Shown here: positions 9,619 to 17,694 of the stretch, piece by piece
How positions within the stretch are numbered: the first letter of the stretch is position 1
Layout of the letters: every line of letters starts with the position of its first letter
Assembly (NCBI RefSeq): GCF_017918235.1
Contig: NC_090591.1
Span: forward strand, 191,001-255,000
Length of the DNA: 64,000 bases
DNA from: Porcisia hertigi
Lineage: Eukaryota > Euglenozoa > Kinetoplastea > Trypanosomatida > Trypanosomatidae
Direction: 5' to 3'
Program-made: the position numbers and the translations under genes
The notes under the pieces: model-generated
What the model saw: the letters and a program-made list of their open reading frames with translations, nothing else
Told to the model about the DNA's origin: nothing
The model's database searches: none

Positions 9619-12600
9619 CTAGATCTCGCTTTGCAACGCGGCAAATTGCATACGCCGGGGGAAAAGTAGCAGCTCCATTTCCTCGAAGCAGCTGCTGGCA
9701 AAAGTGGAGATGTGAAAATACGGCTGGAAGCCACTATCCACGTGTAGCAGCGATGGACACGCCTGCGCCAAGTCGAGTAGCGGCGGCATAACATCAACTT
9801 CCTTCCCCGACATTCCACGGGCCCAAAGGGAAAGGAATTGAAGCTTCTGTGGTGCAGTTGTTTTCAGAAAAGCTACCCACTCACCAATCGCGTCCACCGT
9901 TGATGCCTCTACGTCACCAAGCAACAAACACTTGAGCTGCTTTGCCACCGCAACTGGAAACACTGGGTTCTGCGCAGCACCCACCCAGGGTGTGGTCAAG
10001 CCAGTCGCGGTGCAATTGAGCCGTCGCATTGTAGTCGGCAGATACTCTAGCGCAGCAGCCATCCCACTAGAGCCGAGTAGCGGATGCCCCTCCAACGACA
10101 GCTCCTCAAGCGCTGTGAAGTGTTGCAGCAACAACCCCAGCGCCGCACCATCGACCTCGGAGACGAACTCATTGCGAGCTAAGTGCAGGATCCGCACAGT
10201 TGGACTGTAGGACATGTCCGGCAGCGGCAGAGCCTGGGACCAGGCCTGGAGGTGCCGAAGCTGTAAGCTCACATGAGAGAGCGAGAGTGACGTGAGCTGG
10301 CCACATACAGCAGCCAGTGCCGCCACCTCCTCCTGCCACAAACAAGCGGCGAGATCGTTGTGGTCCATGTTAAGGTTGCGCAGCGCGCTGCCCGGCCGTG
10401 CCACAGTCATCCACAAGTCGTACAAGTACGAGTGCGCGTGCTTCTGCTGCTGATACGCCTCGTCGACGCTGAGCTGGTTTCCCTCCAGGTTCAGGGTAAC
10501 CATGGAGCTGTTCTGACAGAGTGCCTTGGCCAAAGCCCGCACATCGTTGGGGCCCAGGTGACAGTAGCCGATGTCTAGGTGACAAAGAGCGCGGTTCGTG
10601 GACAACATTTCAGAAAACTCGGCGAATTCGGGGGAAATCGACAAGTCATCCTCCGTGTGCTGGTGTCTCTTTGCCGGTGCCCTGGAACCTATCGTGTTAT
10701 GGCGCAAGGACAGCGTCTCTAGCACTTTATTTGTTTTGAGGACCTCTGCCAGAGCCTTTAATCCTTTTCGCTCAATGTTGCAGCTACCCAGATCGATGAC
10801 GCGAAGAGTGTTCATACCTTTCTTAGTATGGGCAACAGGTGGGTGGGGGAGTGCTTGCGCTACCCACTCCTGCCACTCCTTTTTTTCTTCAGGGGAGAGG
10901 TCGCTAGAAGCATCAGCATCAGTATCGGCGTCGCTATCTGACCCTGGGTTGTCATCGAGAGCACTGCTTCCTCCAGGCGGTTGCTCCACATTAGTGAGCA
11001 GCACGGGCGGTGCCTCTTTGGCGTACTCATCCTCATCGCCAGAATCCGATAGGGCCGCGGAAATGCTCGTACTGTGGGCAGGGGCCAAAACCAGTGATTC
11101 GCGCTGCACCATTTGCAGCAGCGCTTGCCGCGCTTTCTTCTCTCCTCTCACTACGGCACTTCTGGCAGCACCGATCTCTTCTCCCAAGCCGTCCCAGATG
11201 GCATCCATCGCCTGCTGACGCTCCACCACCTCCTCCGCCGACAGGGGCACTTCATCCCGCAGCGCATAGGAAAGTTTCTTGCACCCGCGGTCACCGACCT
11301 GGTTGCCGCGCAGGATCAGTGTCTCCAATCGTGACCACCCACTACGACGACTGCAGTACGCCTCTTTCTTCTGCTGCCTCTCTGTGGCTCGACGATCGGC
11401 GATGGCGTCACTGTTGACTGTCACGAGGCTCTGGAGCTCGCGACAGTACTCGTGGGCAAGTGCGCTACGTGCCTGTACCTCACCGCGAAGAAACGCCCTC
11501 AGCTGCTTCTGGAAGTGCCTCTGCTGGGCCTCCCGCTCCCGTTTTTCCTTTCGCGCGCGCTGCCTCTGATCCTTAGCCCTCTGGATGGCTTCCTCTTCAT
11601 CATCTTCCGTATCTTCCTCCTCTTCACCCCCTTCCTCCCCCTCAGACGCATCCTCGTCTCCTGCATCATCGCCCACCTCTTCTTCACTCTCGTTGTCGCT
11701 TACACTGTTCTCCTCATCGCTCTCACTAGAGCCCGGGGATGAAGTTGCATCCTCGCCATCGTCACTGACAGTCGCACTGTCGGCCAGAGAAGCGCTGCTA
11801 TCATCTGGATCGCGGCCACCAAGAAAGGCGGCTTTATTAAGCCGCCCTTCAAGGGACCACTCTATATCCTCAGCAGCGTCCTCGCCCAAGTCTTCAGGCA
11901 ACAGTTTCGTATCCGACTCAATGAGGGCGTCAATGAGGGCCACCACAAAATTGACGTTCAGATTTGTGTTGGAAAGATTTAGCGAGGTAAGAAACTTGCT
12001 CACCTTTACAGCCTCGCAGAATGAATGAGTGAGGCCTTCAAAATCTGTGTCTGCAGAGCTGAATCCGATGTTGCTCCGATCGAGACTTAAGCGCTGCATC
12101 TCTGTTGACGTCAAAGCCTCCATCAGCGGAATAATAGTATTCTCGAGAGAACAGTTAACCAAAGACAATTCCTCAAGTTTTGTTGCGGCACTAAGGAACT
12201 CAGCAAGGACCGTGTCTGTCTTCGCCGACGACGCCCCGCATACGAGGAATCCACTCAGCTGCTCCACCACTGGCTTGCTGCTCATTAGAGACCCGAGTAT
12301 ATCACCCAACGATGCAACAGTGTCAGTGCACGGCAACGCGATAAGTCTCGCCACCGACACAGATGCCGAAAGTCCCTTGGATTCAGCAGAGCGACGCGCC
12401 ACAAGGGACAAGAAGTCGTCAAGATTGTTGGAAGGAATCGCGAGCTCGGATGCATGTATGGGTGTGCGCCCGATAGACCCTACATCAAGGCAAACCGCGG
12501 CACCCTCTCCCACCACAGAATCTTCGGCTAACGGTTTGAATTCGCCAAAATGCGGACACCACAACGAGCGGTTCGCGTTGGAGCAAACGAGAGCTGCATC

Positions 12601-12816
12601 GAAGCGACGAAATCGACGCTGGAAGGACACTGTCAGAGATTCCGCAATTTCATTTGCCGACACACTGCTATTTGCAGCAACACACGCATCCCTTTCAGCC
12701 GAGAAGGGGTCACGCCCGCCATGCTCACTGTTCTCGAGGCCAATACATTTGAAACTTGGCACGCCTCTTACACACGCCTGTGTGTCACTAGATGGGCACC
12801 ACGACCGCTCAGTCAT
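9619..12816 (-). CDS. Large leucine-rich repeat protein with acidic linker
   Basis: A 1065-residue protein with two blocks of ribonuclease-inhibitor-type LRRs. The first block (about residues 200-310) includes LEELSLVNCSLENTIIPL and MQRLSLDRSNIGF. A long linker follows: a strongly acidic Ser/Glu/Asp stretch (about 350-405) running into an Arg/Gln-rich predicted helix (about 405-445). The second block spans about 680 to the C-terminus, with LRVIDLGSCNIERKGLKAL, LETLSLRHNTIGS, LCHLDIGYCHLGPNDVRAL and LRNLNMDHNDL. LRR proteins are generally protein-binding scaffolds; no enzymatic motif, signal peptide or membrane segment is visible. The frame continues 17 codons upstream only via TTG; the first ATG is at 12816. 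The specific function is unknown. Confidence 0.88.
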   Translation of the reverse strand: MTERSWCPSSDTQACVRGVPSFKCIGLENSEHGGRDPFSAERDACVAANSSVSANEIAESLTVSFQRRFRRFDAALVCSNANRSLWCPHFGEFKPLAEDSVVGEGAAVCLDVGSIGRTPIHASELAIPSNNLDDFLSLVARRSAESKGLSASVSVARLIALPCTDTVASLGDILGSLMSSKPVVEQLSGFLVCGASSAKTDTVLAEFLSAATKLEELSLVNCSLENTIIPLMEALTSTEMQRLSLDRSNIGFSSADTDFEGLTHSFCEAVKVSKFLTSLNLSNTNLNVNFVVALIDALIESDTKLLPEDLGEDAAEDIEWSLEGRLNKAAFLGGRDPDDSSASLADSATVSDDGEDATSSPGSSESDEENSVSDNESEEEVGDDAGDEDASEGEEGGEEEEDTEDDEEEAIQRAKDQRQRARKEKREREAQQRHFQKQLRAFLRGEVQARSALAHEYCRELQSLVTVNSDAIADRRATERQQKKEAYCSRRSGWSRLETLILRGNQVGDRGCKKLSYALRDEVPLSAEEVVERQQAMDAIWDGLGEEIGAARSAVVRGEKKARQALLQMVQRESLVLAPAHSTSISAALSDSGDEDEYAKEAPPVLLTNVEQPPGGSSALDDNPGSDSDADTDADASSDLSPEEKKEWQEWVAQALPHPPVAHTKKGMNTLRVIDLGSCNIERKGLKALAEVLKTNKVLETLSLRHNTIGSRAPAKRHQHTEDDLSISPEFAEFSEMLSTNRALCHLDIGYCHLGPNDVRALAKALCQNSSMVTLNLEGNQLSVDEAYQQQKHAHSYLYDLWMTVARPGSALRNLNMDHNDLAACLWQEEVAALAAVCGQLTSLSLSHVSLQLRHLQAWSQALPLPDMSYSPTVRILHLARNEFVSEVDGAALGLLLQHFTALEELSLEGHPLLGSSGMAAALEYLPTTMRRLNCTATGLTTPWVGAAQNPVFPVAVAKQLKCLLLGDVEASTVDAIGEWVAFLKTTAPQKLQFLSLWARGMSGKEVDVMPPLLDLAQACPSLLHVDSGFQPYFHISTFASSCFEEMELLLFPRRMQFAALQSEI

Positions 12817-14712
12817 CCTCGGTAATTTCTTCGATTCCAGGACGGTAAACGCGGAAGGACAAAACAAATATGAAAACAGCTTCGCTCGACGGAGGGTAAA
12901 AAGCTCGCTCTTCCTTTATGGCGTCCTAGCCCTCTCAAGCAGCTCGTAGTACGTAGCTTTGTGGGAGCCTGTCATTGATGCAGGTTGGCGGCTCGTGTGT
13001 CAAGGAAGAAAACGGCGCAATGTTTGAGAGGTGGATTCAGAGGTACACACACGGGGTTTGAACATATGCAGAGACGCGTAGCAATGCGCATCTTGCGACC
13101 AACTCATCAAATATGATCGACTTAGAGACCGGTACATTTACTGGCCCACAAACAGAATTTTTCTTTTGAGAATATCCTCAGAATACAAATAGCTCGAGAA
13201 GTGAATGCAAACAACCACGGGTCACTCCCTGCCTCTGCTGCACCACGGCTAGATCCTGGTGGCCTGGGACCAGCCACCCGCTGTCGAAGTGAGCAGTGCA
13301 GATGACGGGCCCTTTCCGTGCCTCCTCGCCCCTTCCTGTGATGCGTGCTGCGCGATCGGTGCCAGACACGGATGGGTGGGCTGAATGGCCTGACCTTCAC
13401 GGACCACGTTCGGCATCACTGGTCGAGGGCAGAAACAGTGGCGTCGATTAAGAGGACGGTGGGGGGAGGGGGTAGTCCACACGAATACCGGGAGGCCTCA
13501 AAAAGAAGGCTGGCGCGGTCCAGGTCCGGGACCTCCGAAGCCCTGTACTCGGCCTGGACGCCCCACCTCCTCTCCCTCTCGGGCGTCTCAGGTCCCGGCA
13601 TCCCACAAAGCGGTGCGCAGACTCCCCGCGTTGCGGTCGGCAGGACTCCGCGGCGGAATTCGGAGTGTCCTCTTGGTGCCTCCCGCACACACGCCACATC
13701 AGCCCGCCCGGTCAGAGGTGGCAGATGCCCCCCCCCCCCAGTCCGCACACATTCGGATGGACTGACATGCATCTCCCCTCGCCCTCTCCACCCACCACAC
13801 GCTTGGTCCTCAGACCCTTGGGTGCTTTGCTTGCATGGGATACACTACACCCAGCTGTGGCTTGCAGCCTGTACGCACGGCGCTCGCATCTTCGCATATG
13901 ACGGTCTCTTTCGGGACAACGCTGTCGCCCGGGAGAGGGTGCTACCGTCTCCACCTCCCGTTTCCAACCGGTCTCGTGCGAAGCGGAAGGGGGATGGGCC
14001 CGGGATCGCCTGCCCGTACATGCCGCGACAAGTGGGACATTGCTGACAGCTCATAGCTGCAAGGGCGTTCCTCATCTCCCTCACTCCCTCCAAGTCGGCA
14101 CTCCATGTCGACACTGGCAGTCACCAGCCACCGAACCAATCCAAAGCACGGGCAGGCGCCGGTGCGGAACTGACTGAGGATGGCTTCCTGCTAACCACCC
14201 GGCTCAGCATCCCTGCACCTCTGCCTGGAGCGGCTGGCCGCCCCCCTCCCCCTCCAGTGACTGTTGCCCTGGCGTACCGCATTCCGAGCTCAAGAGACGC
14301 TGAATTGGCGTCAAAACCGCTAGCGTCAATTTTGTAATCTGAGCAGCTGTGGCTACATTGTCCGGGAGGGCCGATATCAGAGGTTTTCCTGCTTTTTTTT
14401 GCTTTTGTTTCGTGGTATGAGCATCAAAGAAAAAGTGAAAATACAGTGGTGCGTGAGGGCCTCGTTACAAAACGAATCTGCGCCAATATTTCATAAGGCA
14501 TGTATTTTTGACAGCAATGTTGAATACAGATTTGCCTGAAACCGGGGATTAAAATGCCACGTCGCGTATCACGAAAACTTTTCCAAGCACCGTCAGTATT
14601 ACTGCTTTTTTCCCCGTTTCACGCCCAAAATTAGCTCTCATAGCTTCTTTTATGACAATGTACAAAAAGCGCTTTTTCGATGATGCTGCATGGGGCGTGG
14701 CGTTGTCAAGAC
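12817..14712. other. Spacer between Rtf2 and the LRR gene
   Basis: This holds the LRR gene leader, copy B of the 1.13-kb repeat (13188-14319) and the proximal 3' UTR of Rtf2 (14320-14712). The sequence becomes noticeably more AT-rich just beyond the repeat. No protein gene is supported. Confidence 0.6.
13188..14319. repeat. 1.13-kb dispersed direct repeat, copy B
   Basis: This is the direct-orientation partner of 6104-7229. It is 6 nt longer because of a 3-nt difference in a G-run (near 13461-13472) and a 3-nt difference in a C-run (near 13728-13739). Six of the substitutions between copies, all transitions, cluster in about 33 bp at 13561-13593. It lies in the putative 3' UTR of the Rtf2 gene. 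Together the two copies bracket the aldo-keto reductase and LRR genes, about 7 kb apart start to start. Confidence 0.95.
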
Positions 14713-15327
14713 CTAATCTAGGTTGTCTTCTCGAGCTCGTTTCCGGATTTTTTTCAATGAATGTCGAAGAAACCTCTGTTGGCTCTTGGCGTCGTCAGCA
14801 TCCTCGCAAATAAGGCGAACGTAAAAGGATTCAAGACCACAAAAAGGACACTCAACATCCATTTGTGACTTGGAATCCTCCGATTTTTTTAGTGTCGAGG
14901 CAGATACAACGTGCCCACATCCCCAGAACCCAAGAAACGAGTGAACTCCTAACGCTGTGGAGTAGCCTGTTATTGGACAGCAGACGCTCCCATCGCTATT
15001 TACTTCGTTGGCAAACTCTCTCACGTCTGTCAGTTTTTTAATGGGAAAGTCGTCCTTTTCTTTGGCGTCATCACTACACTTCTTTCGATCGAGCAGATAG
15101 TCAATGACACTTTGTTTCGAAAAGACATCACCAGCTGCATCAAACACTAGTGGCGCTTCTAGAACCTGCATGGAGAGTGCACAGTGAGTCCATCTCTCCA
15201 CCGTTCTTGACCTATGCGTTGTTTTCTCCTTCGCTGGGTCTGATTCCGAGTCAGCCCCAGTGGCATACACTCTGGACTTCTGAAGCAGCGAGCGCTTGTT
15301 CGTCAGCGCCTGGCCATCACCCCCCAT
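14713..15327 (-). CDS. RTF2: Rtf2-like replication termination factor (RING/U-box-like)
   Basis: A 204-residue protein with the Rtf2 layout. It begins MGGDGQ, has a conserved N-terminal module RWTHCALSMQVLEAPLVFDA followed by VFSKQSVIDYLLDRK, and then a degenerate RING: CCPITGYS ... FWGCGHVVSASTLKK ... VECPFCG (residues about 118-165). A basic tail follows. Rtf2 acts at stalled replication forks (fission yeast RTS1, human RTF2 regulation of the replisome). The N-terminal half also carries a Lys/Asp-rich insert. Its position near a divergent strand-switch region is suggestive only. The ATG at 15327 gives the family's expected MGGDG start. Codons are more AT-ending than in genes beyond 25 kb. 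The 3' UTR carries repeat copy B. Confidence 0.88.
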   Translation of the reverse strand: MGGDGQALTNKRSLLQKSRVYATGADSESDPAKEKTTHRSRTVERWTHCALSMQVLEAPLVFDAAGDVFSKQSVIDYLLDRKKCSDDAKEKDDFPIKKLTDVREFANEVNSDGSVCCPITGYSTALGVHSFLGFWGCGHVVSASTLKKSEDSKSQMDVECPFCGLESFYVRLICEDADDAKSQQRFLRHSLKKIRKRAREDNLD

Positions 15328-15775
15328 TAACTAGGAGCGGAAGCAGCACCGCCTCGTCGTGAATTATCAATCCACTTTTAGCCTTGCGCACCAAGCACTA
15401 ATGCGTGCAGGGGGGAAGCTGATGTATCCCTTTTTTGTACAAAGCAGTTTAGACGGTAGACGAAGATGAAGTAATACTGCTGTCCAAATGGAAAAAGCAG
15501 AGTAGCATTGGCAAGTCAAAGAGCTAGACATCTTTTACCATTTCGCTGATCTGCCGGTGACAAGAGGGGCGACAGATGTGCGAGAAGCCCCTCGCCCTTG
15601 TTGGCATGCCTCATGGAGAGGGACAAGTGCGGGAAGGGCACACAGATAAGTAGTTACACGGAGGTTGAGAGAAATGCTGTATAAGAAGAATACCTCCGTG
15701 AAACCGTAGATATCGGCAATGATTAGCTGTGTTTGAAAAAAAATAATATATATATATATATATGGGAGGTCAGGG
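15328..15775. other. Short spacer with (TA)n tract
   Basis: This is the leader of Rtf2 and 3' side of the 15776-16081 gene. A (TA)n microsatellite lies at about 15746-15763. No gene seen. Confidence 0.55.
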
Positions 15776-16081
15776 CTACTTTACATCAAGAATGGCACAC
15801 TCACCCTCTCGAGGCCTAAAATCATAGTAGATGCAGTGTTGTGCAGAGGAGTCCAGGCCTTGATCCTCGCTGGCGAAAATTTGAGATAACAGCTGCAAGG
15901 GATCACGCAGAATTGTTGTGGGCTCAACTTTCGACTTCCATAATCGGATATGTGAAATCGTTGATCCATGTTGCCGTTTTATATGATGGATAACAGCATA
16001 CAATTGATCATTGGAGTTGAGCTCAACCGTGCTATCGAAGACTGACAAACCTACCATTTTTGTCGTGATTGTCATCTTCAT
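15776..16081 (-). CDS. Small conserved-looking hypothetical protein
   Basis: A 101-residue protein. The first in-frame ATG is at 16081 and further Met residues lie at codons 3 and 9. The N-terminal half alternates short strands with one amphipathic helix (VFDSTVELNSNDQLYAVIHHI), then IRLWK and a leucine-rich turn (LRDPLQLLSQIF). This order loosely recalls a ubiquitin-like beta-grasp fold, but that is only an impression. The C-terminal part ends IYYDFRPREGECAILDVK. There is no signal peptide or membrane segment. I do not recognise the family. Protein-like composition, same strand as its neighbours and compact spacing support a real gene. Confidence 0.6.
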   Translation of the reverse strand: MKMTITTKMVGLSVFDSTVELNSNDQLYAVIHHIKRQHGSTISHIRLWKSKVEPTTILRDPLQLLSQIFASEDQGLDSSAQHCIYYDFRPREGECAILDVK

Positions 16082-16539
16082 TGTTGTGCGCAAATATCAG
16101 CAAAGTTTGTGAAAGCAGTGTCTGTATCTGTGTCTGTGTGTGTGTATCTTTGATATTCTTTTGGGCACTTGATGCACTAAGTTGTATTTACTAAAATCCA
16201 AGAAGAAACAAAATTCCAGGGAAGAAAAAAAATGTTCAGGAGTTTCAGGAAACAACATAGCCGTTTAGCAGAACCAGTACTCTTGCCGAAGTCAAGGGTT
16301 AAACGTTGGGTACCCCTAAAAAGTACAACGTGAAACGATGAGTTTTCTGGGTGGAAAAAAAACCTGAAAAGAAGAGCACACCACTCTCAAAGTCCATTTT
16401 TTCCCCTCTGGCGTCATGCCTAGCGAAACCCATTAAAAAGGAGAGCAACAATGAAGACGAGAACTTATCAGTGGCACTCTTCTCACATAGAGTCAGAAAA
16501 GGAAAAAAATGAAAGCAGCAGCACTAAACTAGTAACGCG
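16082..16539. other. Short spacer
   Basis: It contains a TG-rich patch (about 16120-16148) and A-runs near 16225 and 16355 that read as T-tracts on the minus strand. No gene seen. Confidence 0.55.
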
Positions 16540-17694
16540 CTACCGTGACATGCTTTCGAGGTGGGAAATTCGTCTTTCTAGAACATCAAGGCGCTTCATT
16601 ATACGCGATTCTACCTCTTCAAGCATTTGTGTGAACTGAGAGAGGGCAGTAGTGACCGAGCGTTGTGATTGCTGTGGCTGAAGTGGTTGACGGCCGCTGC
16701 TGCTGGTAGAGTCGATGGAGCTCATACTGGAAAACCGCGTAGGGAGCGCGTCCAAAGAGGAGTGCAACTCGCGCTCTGAAAGATGTGATCGGTTCAAGGG
16801 CAGAGGCTCGGGTACTACGACCGGATCCCAAACTGTGCGCAGCAATATGAAGTAATTCAGGTCGCTACGATAGACGGAAAGCCGCCATCGCTCATGATTG
16901 CCCTTCCGTTGGCATTCCTCAGTGCAGTAAAGTGACGTGCGGTGAAATTTTTTCCCCTCGTGAACGAGGGCTTTACCGCTACCCAGGGTTCCAACCCAGA
17001 TGTGTCCGAGAAACACAGTATCAGCTGGCGCGATACCCTCCGCACGTGTAATGTATGCCATCCCGTTCCAGCATTCGGTTGGATGCTGCGCAAAAACCCC
17101 GATGTAGCACTTCTGCAGCTCGGCATTCCGTGTCTCCAAATTCTGTAAAAGTGCAAGCAAATCGCGCTCGCTGATCAGAGAGGAAGCCCCTGCCCAGTAG
17201 GGTGTTTCGCAATCAGTATTTCCCTCCTCTGGCTTTACTCGTTTAGGAAATTGGTGCCTCTTTCCGGAGTAATGCATCACAGAATCGCCTTCGCTGGAGA
17301 ACACCGAATTGTCACTATCATTAGTACTATCATCGTTAGGCTCTTGGCCATACTTCCCCACCAAGATCGCAAAAAGCTGCTCCTCCTCACCGCGGCACTC
17401 AAACAAAAGCTTCTCAACATTGCATAGTTTTTGTGGATTGTACTTTTCGTAAAACCTGTGGAGGCGCTTGTAATAACTTCTTCGGATACCCTCGCTTGCA
17501 GTGTTCCCGCCGTCCTGTGCTGCATATCCCGAGTTGCTTTCTCGAGACTCACAGCCTGGTTCGCTCGCGTGCGATAAGCGATGAGACACAACATTGTGCT
17601 GCTCATGAAAGGTGGACTCCGGATGAAATGAGACGTTACGGGCATTACGCGGCGCATTCTGCTCATTCGGTTTAGTGGTACCAGATGCACTCAT
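16540..17694 (-). CDS. Trypanosomatid hypothetical with FYxKYNP motif and C-terminal coiled coil
   Basis: A 384-residue protein and the first gene of the minus-strand cluster after the strand switch. The N-terminus (1-70) is polar and likely disordered. Residues about 74-119 hold a motif found in many trypanosomatid proteins of unknown role: YYKRLHRFYEKYNPQKL followed by LLFEC and EEEQLFAILVGKYGQEP. The middle (about 180-310) contains aromatic-rich strands. The C-terminus (about 350-384) is a predicted coiled coil with heptad leucines/isoleucines (MLEEVESRIMKRLDVLERRI). There is no catalytic motif. The ATG at 17694 is the first in frame. Function unknown. Confidence 0.78.
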   Translation of the reverse strand: MSASGTTKPNEQNAPRNARNVSFHPESTFHEQHNVVSHRLSHASEPGCESRESNSGYAAQDGGNTASEGIRRSYYKRLHRFYEKYNPQKLCNVEKLLFECRGEEEQLFAILVGKYGQEPNDDSTNDSDNSVFSSEGDSVMHYSGKRHQFPKRVKPEEGNTDCETPYWAGASSLISERDLLALLQNLETRNAELQKCYIGVFAQHPTECWNGMAYITRAEGIAPADTVFLGHIWVGTLGSGKALVHEGKKFHRTSLYCTEECQRKGNHERWRLSVYRSDLNYFILLRTVWDPVVVPEPLPLNRSHLSERELHSSLDALPTRFSSMSSIDSTSSSGRQPLQPQQSQRSVTTALSQFTQMLEEVESRIMKRLDVLERRISHLESMSR

